NCBI GenBank assembly: GCA_902489135.1
Contig: CABTYW010000026.1
Span: forward strand, 1-25,808
Direction of reading: 5' to 3'
Source of the DNA: an uncultured Synergistaceae bacterium
GTDB lineage: Bacteria > Synergistota > Synergistia > Synergistales > Dethiosulfovibrionaceae
Length of the DNA stretch: 25,808 bases
Shown: positions 16,810-24,161 of the stretch, one piece after another
Position numbering within the stretch: position 1 is the stretch's first letter
How the letters are laid out: every line of letters begins with the position of its first letter
The notes under the pieces: model-generated
Told to the model about the DNA's origin: nothing
The model's database searches: none
What the model saw: the letters and a program-made list of their open reading frames with translations, nothing else
Translations under genes and position numbers: made by a program

Positions 16810-18186
16810 TTACCGCCGGGCTTCCCTTTTGTTTCTGTAATCGAAGTAGAAGTAGACACAGGCTGCGGCGCAGGGCACGGAAAGGCCCGTGATGCACGTG
16901 ACGGGGTCGTTGATCAGAGTGTTGAGCATCATGGCGAAGTTGATCAGCAGCGTGACATATACGGTAAACACGCCGCCCCAAACTTTGTAGGGCCGCTCCA
17001 GGTCGGGCAGCTTTTTGCGAAGGACCAGCACCGCGGCGATGATCAGCACGTTAATGAGCATGGAGCCGAAAACCACCAGGTTGGTGAGCTGGTCGAGGCT
17101 GCGCACCCAGATGTACGCGACGGAAATAAAGCACTGGCAGATAATGGGCGCCGTGGGAACTTTGTAGACGGGATGAAGCTTGGCGAAGGCGCGGAAAAAA
17201 TGGCCTTCTTTGGCCATGGCGTAATAGTTGCGCGGGAAGGCGATTACCATGCCGTTGATGGATCCCAGCATGGAGATCATCATGCCCACGGTGACGAGGA
17301 TGCCGCCGGCGCCGCCCAGAAGGCGGATGGCCACTTCAGTGCCGAGATAGAGGTTTCTCTGTTCGATCATGGCGCGCATTTCCGCCAGAGGCAGCACGCG
17401 GTAAATGGCGTAGTTGAACAGCATATAGAGCACGGCGATGCCCGAAATGGAGATGATCAGCGACAAAGGCAGATTGCGCTTGGGGTCTTTGATTTCCTCG
17501 GTGACGGCGTTGAGGTTGGTCCAGCCCTCGTAGGCCCACAGCGTCGCCAGCGTGGCGAAGCCCACCATGTTCATCACCTTGGAGAGAGGCACGGGGCCGT
17601 CCATGGGCGTAAAGGAGAGGTCGGGCGAGACCTTTCCCATGACCAGCGCCGATCCCATGATGATGAAGATGGGAATGAGCTTGGCGACCATGGTGATGTT
17701 CTGGAAGACGGAGCCGCGCTTGATGCCGAAGCAGTTGTAGGCCGTGAAAGCCACGAGAATGGACGTCGCGGCCACCTGTCCCGCCACGCCCGTCAGTTTG
17801 AACATCGCCGTCAGAGCCACGGCGCCGGCGGCCAGAGAGGCGGGGCCCGTGAGCAACCAGCTGTTGAATCCGCTGATGAAGCCCACGAGAGGATGATAGG
17901 CCGTGTTCAGGTAGACGGTGACTCCTCCGGCTTTGGGGATCATGGCGCCCAGTTCGGCGAAGCACAGGCCGCCCAGCAGAGAGATGACGCCGCCCAAAAA
18001 CCAGCACAGCAGCGACAGTCCCAAGCTGAAGCCCGCGCGCTGCAAGACGTAAGAACCCAGGTAGAATATGCCGCCGCCGATCATAATGCCGCCGAGAATG
18101 CTGACGCCGCCGAACAGCGAGATTTCCCGTTTAAACTCCGTATTTTCGGAACTGAGCTGAGATTGCAGATTTTGATTTTCAGACAT
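16810..18186 (-). CDS. APC superfamily amino acid permease
   Basis: Inner-membrane secondary transporter of the APC superfamily, closest by eye to the LAT/SteT branch of amino acid exchangers; 458 residues with about 12 helices. The first helix carries GGIMIGGGIFYLGSYVLQ, the unwound Gly-rich substrate-binding segment. LCFAELGAMIPKAGGVTVYL and ATLWAYEGWTNLNAVTEEIKDPKRNLP are further hallmarks. GAGG lies eight bases before the ATG. It is preceded by one amidohydrolase gene (68-base gap) and followed by another (124-base gap) with no terminator between, so an operon is likely. It presumably imports the amidohydrolase substrate or exchanges the amino acid product. Confidence 0.92.
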   Translation of the reverse strand: MSENQNLQSQLSSENTEFKREISLFGGVSILGGIMIGGGIFYLGSYVLQRAGFSLGLSLLCWFLGGVISLLGGLCFAELGAMIPKAGGVTVYLNTAYHPLVGFISGFNSWLLTGPASLAAGAVALTAMFKLTGVAGQVAATSILVAFTAYNCFGIKRGSVFQNITMVAKLIPIFIIMGSALVMGKVSPDLSFTPMDGPVPLSKVMNMVGFATLATLWAYEGWTNLNAVTEEIKDPKRNLPLSLIISISGIAVLYMLFNYAIYRVLPLAEMRAMIEQRNLYLGTEVAIRLLGGAGGILVTVGMMISMLGSINGMVIAFPRNYYAMAKEGHFFRAFAKLHPVYKVPTAPIICQCFISVAYIWVRSLDQLTNLVVFGSMLINVLIIAAVLVLRKKLPDLERPYKVWGGVFTVYVTLLINFAMMLNTLINDPVTCITGLSVPCAAACVYFYFDYRNKREARR

Positions 18187-18254
18187 TTTGTTTTCCTCTT
18201 AATTTTTATTTTGCCCCGCAGGGGAGAAGTTACTCGGCAGGCTCGAAAAACGCC

Positions 18255-19886
18255 CTAAAAAACCTTGCTCCCGCCGATGTAGGTGGACGTCACCCTGGCG
18301 GTGATGATGTCGCGCTCGGGGCAGGTCAGCAGATTGCGGTCCACGGTGATGAAATCGGCGTACATGCCCGATTTGATCATTCCTTTGACGTCCTCGTCGC
18401 GGGTGGCCCAGGCACCTGCTGCCGTATAGCCGTACAGCGCCTGTTCGCGGCTGAGAATTTGCTGCGGCAGGAAGGGGCCTTCGCCGTTGAGGTCGCGGCT
18501 GGTAACCGCGCAGTACAGACCGCGCATGGGATTGAAATTTTCCACCGGCGCGTCGGTTCCGAAGGGGGCGTGAACGCCCGAATCGATATAATCTTTCCAC
18601 GCGTAGGAAGTGCTGCCCAGCTCACGCCCCACCCGGTCAAAGACGATGTGCATGTCGTAGTCGATGAAAATCGGCTGGATAAAGGCAATGACGTCCAGCT
18701 CCTTAAAGCGCTTCACCTGACGGCGGTCGGTGATCTGGCAGTGGACGATGCCGTGGCGCGGATGGAGGTAGGGCATGGCCGTGCGGGCGTGCTCAATGGC
18801 GTTCAGGGCCATTTCCATGGCACCGTCGCCGATGGCGTGCATGGCCACGGCCATGTTGTTCTCGTGAGCCTTCAGGACCAGCGCGTCCAGCTCCTCCTGA
18901 GTGTAGGTGGGCAGGCCGCGCGTGGAAGGATCGTCGGCGTAGGGTCTGCGCATGTAGGCCGTGCGCGCTCCCAGCGAGCCGTCGGTCAGCAGCTTTACGG
19001 TGGAGATCTTAAAGCTGCGGTTGCCGAAGCTGTCGTCCCAGCCTTTCTCGTCGAAGAACTGGTCCAGTTCGGCCTTGGTGGGCAGTAAAGCCTGCTCACC
19101 CCAGCGCACCTTCAGACGCCCGTCCTCCGAGGCGTCGCGCAGAAGGCGCATCATGTCGTAGGCGCAGCCGTCGGGCGTGTACTTGAAATCGTCGGATTGA
19201 ATGCTGGTGATGCCCTGGGCGAACAGATCGTCCTGGCAGGTCAGCACCATCTCCAGCAGCGTTTTCAGATCGGGCGCCGGCAGATTGGCTTTGATATTGT
19301 CGATGATGTGTTCTTTAAAGACGCCGTCGGGCGTGCCGTCGGGGTTTTTCCCGGCGAAATCGCCCATTTTTTCAGCGGCCCGCGCATCGATCTTCATCAG
19401 CTCCATGGCTTTGCTGTTGAGCACGCCGATGTGGAAGCAGGTGCGCATGACCATCACGGGATATTGAGTCGTCACCTGGTCCAAGTCGGCGGCAGTGGGA
19501 TAGCGCTTTTCGTCGGTAAAATAGTCGTGGTTCCACCCTTCGCCCACGAGCCACAGTCCCGAGGCGGGATTGTAATTTTTGAGGCCCTGTTTCATGCGTT
19601 CGACGACGTCGCCCACGGATTTTGTGCCGCGAAGGTCCACGGAGCCCATTTTCGCCTTGGCATAGTGGAGAAAGTGCAGATGGCTGTCGTTGAAACCGGG
19701 CATGAGAAAGGCGCCGCCGCAGTCCAGTTCTTCCACGTTCTTTTGAGGGTGATCCTTCAGAAAGTCCCTCGCTCCCTTTTCAGTTCCCACATAAGCGAAG
19801 AAACCGCCGATAACGACGGCGGACTCCGCCGCGGGGTTTTTACGGTCCATGGTGGCAATGACGGCATTTCTGATCCAAAGTGACAT
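18255..19886 (-). CDS. YtcJ-like metal-dependent amidohydrolase (PF07969), operon-proximal copy
   Basis: First gene of the amidohydrolase-permease-amidohydrolase unit; 543 residues. Motifs parallel those of the other copy: MPGFNDSHLHFLHY with HLH at 69-71, STVKLLTDGSLGARTAYM, MHAIGDGAMEMAL, GIVHCQITDRRQVKRF and APFGTDAPVENFNPMRG. All expected metal and catalytic residues are present in both copies, so neither looks decayed. ATG 19886 was chosen because GGGGAGGGG lies just upstream and the family begins there; the frame extends 75 codons further but runs across the promoter. No signal peptide. The clear differences between copies suggest distinct substrates or steps. Confidence 0.9.
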   Translation of the reverse strand: MSLWIRNAVIATMDRKNPAAESAVVIGGFFAYVGTEKGARDFLKDHPQKNVEELDCGGAFLMPGFNDSHLHFLHYAKAKMGSVDLRGTKSVGDVVERMKQGLKNYNPASGLWLVGEGWNHDYFTDEKRYPTAADLDQVTTQYPVMVMRTCFHIGVLNSKAMELMKIDARAAEKMGDFAGKNPDGTPDGVFKEHIIDNIKANLPAPDLKTLLEMVLTCQDDLFAQGITSIQSDDFKYTPDGCAYDMMRLLRDASEDGRLKVRWGEQALLPTKAELDQFFDEKGWDDSFGNRSFKISTVKLLTDGSLGARTAYMRRPYADDPSTRGLPTYTQEELDALVLKAHENNMAVAMHAIGDGAMEMALNAIEHARTAMPYLHPRHGIVHCQITDRRQVKRFKELDVIAFIQPIFIDYDMHIVFDRVGRELGSTSYAWKDYIDSGVHAPFGTDAPVENFNPMRGLYCAVTSRDLNGEGPFLPQQILSREQALYGYTAAGAWATRDEDVKGMIKSGMYADFITVDRNLLTCPERDIITARVTSTYIGGSKVF

Positions 19887-20027
19887 ATTTGCCCCTCCCC
19901 GATGCAAAAAATAGAGATGAGAAAGCTCTTCCGAAAAAAAATCGCCTTTCTGCGACAGCAGGGCGTCAAGGTCGCCTTTTCCTCGTGAAAAGAGTGTTTC
20001 GCCGATGGAAAGAATGAAACTGTGTAA

Positions 20028-20084
20028 AATATAGCATTTCTTTTGAACATTGACAATGCAATAGTCATTTCTTATGACATGACT
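20028..20084 (-). promoter_or_regulatory. Promoter of the amidohydrolase operon with overlapping dyads
   Basis: On the minus strand TTGTCA (20051-20056) and TATATT (20028-20033) are 17 bases apart, each one base off consensus, with TGC before the -10. The dyad CATTG-A-CAATG (20048-20058) covers the -35. A second dyad, GTCAT-N5-ATGAC (20064-20078), nested with AGTCAT...ATGACT (20063-20084), lies directly upstream. This arrangement suggests a dedicated regulator. The leader to the ATG is about 135 bases and includes a short stem followed by eight T residues near 19940-19955, a weak attenuator candidate. Confidence 0.65.
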
Positions 20085-20296
20085 GGCAGCGTCAGGTGCG
20101 CGGGCATTCAAAGGGCATCAAGACGCCTCATTGCGACGGTCTTTTGGCGGAAACGGGAAAGTTGGCCCGGGGGGGCGTGAGGCGTGGCTCCTGACGGGAA
20201 AAGTTTTTATGGGAGAGGCCGCGTCACCATGCCGGCTTGTGAGAATCAGGGGGAATGGGCGTTTCGCGGGAACCTTTCCTGTGGAGAACGGAACGG
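20085..20296. other. Intergenic region after ktrA, nothing recognised
   Basis: GC-rich, with no ribosome-site-led frame and no convincing terminator for ktrA on the minus strand. Transcription may therefore run from ktrA toward the amidohydrolase promoter. Confidence 0.35.
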
Positions 20297-20944
20297 TCAC
20301 ATGTGAAAATATTTCTGTAAGTCTTCGTGTTTGCCGAGAACCAACATGGTCTCACCCTGCTTCAGAAGCGTGGTCGGTGAAATTGACAGATGCAGTTTGC
20401 CGTTTTTGTTGATGCCGATGATGTTGATGTTGTATTTCTTGCGAACGTCCAGTTCTCCGACGGAATGGCCGGCCCAATCGTCGGGCACGGTGATCTCCAG
20501 CATGGCATGGTCGCTGTCCAGCTCGATGTAATCGAGAATGTGGTCGGAGCTGTAACGGATGGCCGTCCATTTGGCCAGCTGCTTTTCGGGATAGACCACC
20601 TCGTCGGCGCCGTTGCGCAGCAGAAATTTTTCCTGTACGTCTCTGCTTGCTCTGGATACCACCAGCCTGGCGCCCAGCTCTTTCAGCAAGGAGGTGGTCT
20701 CCAGTGAGCTCTGGAAATCGTTGCCGATGGCCACGATACAGGCGTCGAAGTCGCTTATTCCCAGAGACTTCAGGAAGGGTGCGTTGGTGCCGTCGCCGAT
20801 TTGCGCGTTGGTCACGTAGGGTAAAACGGCCTCAACGCACTCTTCCGAACGGTCGACGGCCATCACCTGATGTCCCATGGAATGGAGGTGCATGGCAATG
20901 TGCCTTCCGAAACGCCCCAAACCGATTAAAAGAATGGATTTCAT
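20297..20944 (-). CDS. ktrA: KtrA/TrkA-type potassium channel regulatory subunit
   Basis: Cytosolic RCK-domain ring protein that gates the KtrB channel; 215 residues, one RCK unit, matching KtrA rather than the double-length TrkA. The nucleotide-binding fold shows GLGRFG (8-13) and the acidic residue of VDRS near 31. The N-domain continues with NAQIGDGTN and the C-terminal RCK_C domain begins near residue 135 (LEITVPDDWAGHSVGELDVR). RCK_C domains of KtrA bind c-di-AMP in other bacteria. ATG 20944 was chosen because GGAG lies five bases upstream; an ATG at 20959 overlaps the ktrB stop (ATGA) but the ribosome site lies inside that extension. Co-transcribed with ktrB. Confidence 0.92.
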   Translation of the reverse strand: MKSILLIGLGRFGRHIAMHLHSMGHQVMAVDRSEECVEAVLPYVTNAQIGDGTNAPFLKSLGISDFDACIVAIGNDFQSSLETTSLLKELGARLVVSRASRDVQEKFLLRNGADEVVYPEKQLAKWTAIRYSSDHILDYIELDSDHAMLEITVPDDWAGHSVGELDVRKKYNINIIGINKNGKLHLSISPTTLLKQGETMLVLGKHEDLQKYFHM

Positions 20945-20955
20945 TTTTTCTCCTT

Positions 20956-22290
20956 TCATCCGACGATGACCTTTGCCCGCGGATAGCGCGCCATGCTCTT
21001 CTGGGTGCCCGAAAGCATGGCGAAAATCAGCGTCAGTCCCCCGACGCGCCCACAGAACATCAGCGCGATGAGAACGGATTTCGACAGCGTTCCCAGTTTG
21101 GCCGTGCAGCCCAGCGACAGCCCCACCGTTCCCAGGGCGGAGGCCGCTTCAAAGAGGCAGGGCAGAACGGGAAGGCCTTCGGCGATGCTGATGAACAATC
21201 CGCCGAAAAAGAACAGCGTTAAATAGAGCATCAGAATGGCGGCAGCGCTTTTGGCCACGCTGTCGTCAATACGGCGGCCGAAGAAATGAGGCGATTTCTG
21301 ACGCCTGAAGGTGGATACGGCCGTGGCGGCAAGCACCGCCAGTGTCGTCGTCTTCATGCCGCCGGCGGTGGAGCCGGGGCTTCCTCCGATGAGCATAAGC
21401 GCCATGACAATGGCCGCGCCCGCTTCGGTGAAGGACGTTAAATCGACGGTGCAGAAGCCCGCCGTTCTCGGCGTCACCGATTGAAACAGCGAGGTCAGAA
21501 TTCTCTCTTTTACGGGGAGCGCCGCCAGCTCGAAAAAGAAGAAATAAAGCGCCGGAACGGCCAGCAGCAGCGCAGTGGTGCACAGGATGATTTTGCTCTG
21601 CATCCTGTAGCGGCGAAAGTGCAGGCCGTTGCTTCGGACGTCCTCCCAGGTGAGAAAGCCGATGCCGCCGACGACGATCAATAGCATGACGGTGACGTTG
21701 ATGATGGGCTCGCCGACGTAGCTGATAAGCGATGAGAACGCACCGCGCGACCCCAGCAGATCGAACCCCGCGTTGCAGAACGCCGAAACGGAGTGGAAGA
21801 GCGCCATCCAGAGGCCCTTCTTTCCGAAATCGCGGCAGAAGACAGGCGCCATGGCGGCGGCGCCCAGCAACTCCATGACCAGAGTAGTCTTGATGATAAA
21901 GCCCGTCAGCCGGACAATGCCCCCCACGGTGGGCGCGGCGATGGCTTCCTGCATGGTGCTGCGCTGCATCAGGGAAATTTTCTGTCCCGAAACGGTGGCG
22001 AAGGCGGCGGCCACGGTGATGACGCCCATGCCGCCGATCTGGATCAGCAGCATGATCACCAGCTGGCCGAAGGCCGACCAATAGATGGCGGTGTCGTAGA
22101 CGACCAGTCCGGTGACGCATACTGCCGACGTAGACGTGAACAGCGCGTCAAGAAAGGGCGTCACGCGATTTTGGAGGCTTGAAAAGGGCAGCATCAGCAA
22201 AAAAGCTCCCAGGAAGATGACGCCCAAAAAACCGAAACTGATGATTTGGAAAGAAGTCAATTTCCTTTTGGGGAGGAAATATTTTCCCAT
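20956..22290 (-). CDS. ktrB: KtrB/TrkH-type potassium uptake channel subunit
   Basis: Membrane subunit of Ktr/Trk potassium (K+ or K+/Na+) uptake; 444 residues, KtrB size. The four pore-loop repeats are visible with their filter glycines: TSTSAVCVTGL (G61), HSVSAFCNAGF, QSVTPRTAGF and ASALGTVGLS. The third inner helix carries the flexible Gly-rich gate segment (IGGSPGSTAGGMKTTTLAVL). ATG 22290 has AAAGGAG nine bases upstream; a short hairpin (22303-22320) overlaps that site. ktrA follows with only 11 bases between its chosen start and the ktrB stop. The order ktrB-ktrA and the long leader are notable. Confidence 0.94.
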   Translation of the reverse strand: MGKYFLPKRKLTSFQIISFGFLGVIFLGAFLLMLPFSSLQNRVTPFLDALFTSTSAVCVTGLVVYDTAIYWSAFGQLVIMLLIQIGGMGVITVAAAFATVSGQKISLMQRSTMQEAIAAPTVGGIVRLTGFIIKTTLVMELLGAAAMAPVFCRDFGKKGLWMALFHSVSAFCNAGFDLLGSRGAFSSLISYVGEPIINVTVMLLIVVGGIGFLTWEDVRSNGLHFRRYRMQSKIILCTTALLLAVPALYFFFFELAALPVKERILTSLFQSVTPRTAGFCTVDLTSFTEAGAAIVMALMLIGGSPGSTAGGMKTTTLAVLAATAVSTFRRQKSPHFFGRRIDDSVAKSAAAILMLYLTLFFFGGLFISIAEGLPVLPCLFEAASALGTVGLSLGCTAKLGTLSKSVLIALMFCGRVGGLTLIFAMLSGTQKSMARYPRAKVIVG

Positions 22291-22619
22291 GAACAAAAAC
22301 TCCTTTGTCCTTTTACAAAGTTTATGCCTCCTGCGTTTTAACAGAAGAGAAAGCGAAACGAGCCGGAGAGAGAGAAGACGGCTGATGCCCTCCCAAGTCG
22401 GAGGCTCCTCTACGCAACGTTGACGGCCCTTTGAGGCTTTCAGGGGCAGTTCCCGTGCGCGGCTTTGCAGCGACGTTCCGGCCGAAAAGATTTTGCGCGG
22501 AGATCCGAAACGCCGCTTCTGTTCGTGACTGCGGCCGACGGGCAGAGGACGAACGTCCCGAGGTCCCGGGAAAAAGAGAAGAGTGCACGCCGATACAGTC
22601 TCTTTCAGAGCATAGTGTC
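22291..22619 (-). other. Long 5' leader of ktrBA
   Basis: If the TATAAT at 22620-22625 is the promoter, ktrB has a leader of about 320 bases, far longer than elsewhere here. Visible structure includes a CCTCC-GACTTG-GGAGG hairpin near 22392-22407, and CTTTGT/ACAAAG (22303-22308, 22315-22320) whose 3' arm overlaps the ribosome site. ktr genes are often under the c-di-AMP (ydaO) riboswitch, but I could not match its conserved blocks. No terminator is seen before the ktrB start. Confidence 0.4.
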
Positions 22620-22621
22620 AT
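22322..22621 (-). CDS. Doubtful small ORF in the ktrB leader (99 aa)
   Basis: The frame starts at ATG 22621 with GGAGG seven bases upstream and ends 31 bases before the ktrB start. The product starts MTLCSERDCIGVHSSLFPG and is rich in Ser, Arg and Ala with no membrane segment or family signature. The ATG overlaps the TATAAT thought to be the ktrB -10, so the two readings conflict. It more likely is non-coding leader, but a translated leader ORF cannot be excluded. Confidence 0.2.
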   Translation of the reverse strand: MTLCSERDCIGVHSSLFPGTSGRSSSARRPQSRTEAAFRISAQNLFGRNVAAKPRTGTAPESLKGPSTLRRGASDLGGHQPSSLSPARFAFSSVKTQEA

Positions 22622-22625
22622 TATA
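22620..22625 (-). promoter_or_regulatory. -10 box of the ktrBA promoter
   Basis: A perfect TATAAT on the minus strand. The hexamer 17 bases upstream (TTTCAC, 22643-22648) is a poor -35. It lies just downstream of a terminator (22699-22720), as expected for the start of a new transcript. Confidence 0.5.
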
Positions 22626-22698
22626 ATACCTCCGAAAGCCCAGTGAAACGGAAAAATTTTTGCCGATCGGCAGGCCTGCGTCGCAACTGCCGGAATGC

Positions 22699-22720
22699 AA
22701 AAAAGCCTCATGGGAGGCTT
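22699..22720 (-). terminator. Second minus-strand terminator upstream of ktrB
   Basis: Perfect AAGCCTC (22714-22720) and GAGGCTT (22703-22709) arms on the minus strand with a 4-base loop, continuing into a six-T run (22699-22704). It lies about 130 bases beyond the patB terminator. Confidence 0.75.
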
Positions 22721-22852
22721 GCAGACCACTGAGCGAGGCGTTGCATATGCCGTGGCGGTGCAAACTCCGCTTTGAGCGAAAAACTTACGGCGCCGAGGCT
22801 TGGGCCGCCGAGTCCGCCTCCGCGCCGAAGGGCGCTGCACCATAAAGCCATG

Positions 22853-22894
22853 AAAAAAGCCGGACGCTTTCCGTAAAAACGGAAAACGTCCGGC
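22853..22894 (-). terminator. Rho-independent terminator of patB
   Basis: A 15-position stem with one internal mismatch (22859-22894, 6-base loop) followed by six T residues (22853-22858), 13 bases after the patB stop. Confidence 0.9.
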
Positions 22895-22907
22895 GGAACG
22901 CAAATTT

Positions 22908-24089
22908 TCAGTGCAGTTTCAGCTGGCTCACGGCGCGTTCGAGGCGGGAGACGAACTCCTCGAGGACAGCGCGCTGAGTGCCGATGTTGATGCGGCAAAA
23001 TCCGGCGCCGCCCTCGCCGAAGAGAGTCCCCTCGTTCATGGCGGCTTTCACGCTGTGCAGCATGAACTGCTGAAGGTCGTCGGGCGTGAACATCAGCTCG
23101 CGGCAGTCGATGAGCGGAATGTAGGTAGCCTCGGGAACAATGAGTTTTACGCGGGGCACGCGCTTTTTCAGCTGCTGATCCAGATAGTCGCGGTTGCCCT
23201 CAAGGTACTTCATCATCTGAAGATACCAGTCCTCGCCCTCGGCATAGGCCGCGCGCGCCGCCGTGATGCCGAAGACGTTGCCGCCGTCCACATGCATCCA
23301 GCCGCCCACGATGTGGTCCATCTGAGCGCGGAGCTTGACGTTGGGCACAATGCGGATGGAAGTGGTCAGTCCGGCCACGTTGAACGTTTTGCTGGGAGCC
23401 ATCATGGTGACGGAGTGTTCCCTCGACCAGTCTGAAAGCGACGCAAAGGGAATGTGGCGGTGTCCCGAGAAAATCAGGTCGCTGTGGATCTCGTCGCTGA
23501 TCACCAGAAGGTCGTTGACGCGACAGATTTCCTCGATTTTCATCAGCTCATCCCGGGTGAAGCAGCGTCCCGTGGGGTTATGGGGACTGCACAGCAGCAG
23601 GACGCGGCACTGCTTCGCCTTTTCAGCGAGATCGTCGAAATCGATTTCGTAACGGCCGCCGCAAAGCTTCATGGGGCTGTTCACCACGCGGCGTCCCAGG
23701 GCGCAGGCGGTGTTTCGGAAGGGATGGTAGCACGGCGGCATAATCAGCACGCCGTCGCCGGGAGCCGTGAAGCCCATCAACGCCGCCGCGATGCCGTTCA
23801 CCACGCCGGGCGTGGCTCCGCACCACTGACTTTGGACGTTCCATCCGTTATGGCGTTTTTCCCAATCGATGAAGCTGTCGTAATAGGTTTCTTCCCGCAG
23901 GGGATAACCGTAGACCGGATGAGCGGCACGCTCTTCGATGGCTCTGACAACGGGGGCCGGCGCGGGGAAGTCCATGTCGGCGATCCACAGCGGAAGGACG
24001 TCTTCAGTGCCGAAGCGCCCCTTCAGTCCGTCCCACTTCACGCTTTCAGTGCCGCGACGTTCAATTTTCCGGTCAAAATCGTAAACCAT
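22908..24089 (-). CDS. patB: PatB/MalY family PLP-dependent C-S lyase
   Basis: Cytosolic fold-type I PLP enzyme, probably cystathionine/cysteine beta-lyase (EC 4.4.1.13) giving pyruvate, ammonia and a thiol; 393 residues, normal. Visible are the N-terminal RRGTESVKWD (11-20) and PLWIADMDFPAPAPV (33-47), both typical of PatB/MalY. Next come GATPGVVNGI (91-100), SPHNPTGR (168-175) and SDEIHSDL (198-205), and the PLP lysine about 234 in APSKTFNVAG. The C-terminus has GFCRINIGTQR with the carboxylate-binding arginine. AAGGAG stands ten bases before the ATG. It follows the MATE gene by 72 bases without a clear terminator, so the two are probably one operon. MalY-type regulatory side activity is possible but unsupported. 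Confidence 0.92.
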   Translation of the reverse strand: MVYDFDRKIERRGTESVKWDGLKGRFGTEDVLPLWIADMDFPAPAPVVRAIEERAAHPVYGYPLREETYYDSFIDWEKRHNGWNVQSQWCGATPGVVNGIAAALMGFTAPGDGVLIMPPCYHPFRNTACALGRRVVNSPMKLCGGRYEIDFDDLAEKAKQCRVLLLCSPHNPTGRCFTRDELMKIEEICRVNDLLVISDEIHSDLIFSGHRHIPFASLSDWSREHSVTMMAPSKTFNVAGLTTSIRIVPNVKLRAQMDHIVGGWMHVDGGNVFGITAARAAYAEGEDWYLQMMKYLEGNRDYLDQQLKKRVPRVKLIVPEATYIPLIDCRELMFTPDDLQQFMLHSVKAAMNEGTLFGEGGAGFCRINIGTQRAVLEEFVSRLERAVSQLKLH

Positions 24090-24161
24090 AGAAAAATCAC
24101 TCCTTAAAAAATTCTCGATTTCAGCCGACCGACAACGCGAAAACGGCGGCCGGTTCGCCTT

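Noticed and set aside
18187..18254. Terminator between the first amidohydrolase and the APC permease
   Set aside because: The only structure is CCCC-TGC-GGGG without a following T-run, so readthrough is expected.
16750..18258. Plus-strand open frame of 502 codons
   Set aside because: It is antisense to the APC permease, has extreme His/Asp/Gly content, no ribosome site and no domain; the minus-strand product is a full, motif-complete permease.
20945..20959. Five-residue N-terminal extension of KtrA from the ATG overlapping the ktrB stop
   Set aside because: The ribosome site GGAG lies within this extension and serves the later ATG at 20944, where the Rossmann fold begins.
22291..22619. c-di-AMP (ydaO) riboswitch in the ktrB leader
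   Set aside because: Expected from gene context, but I could not align its conserved blocks or pseudo-symmetric junctions; kept only as an open question.
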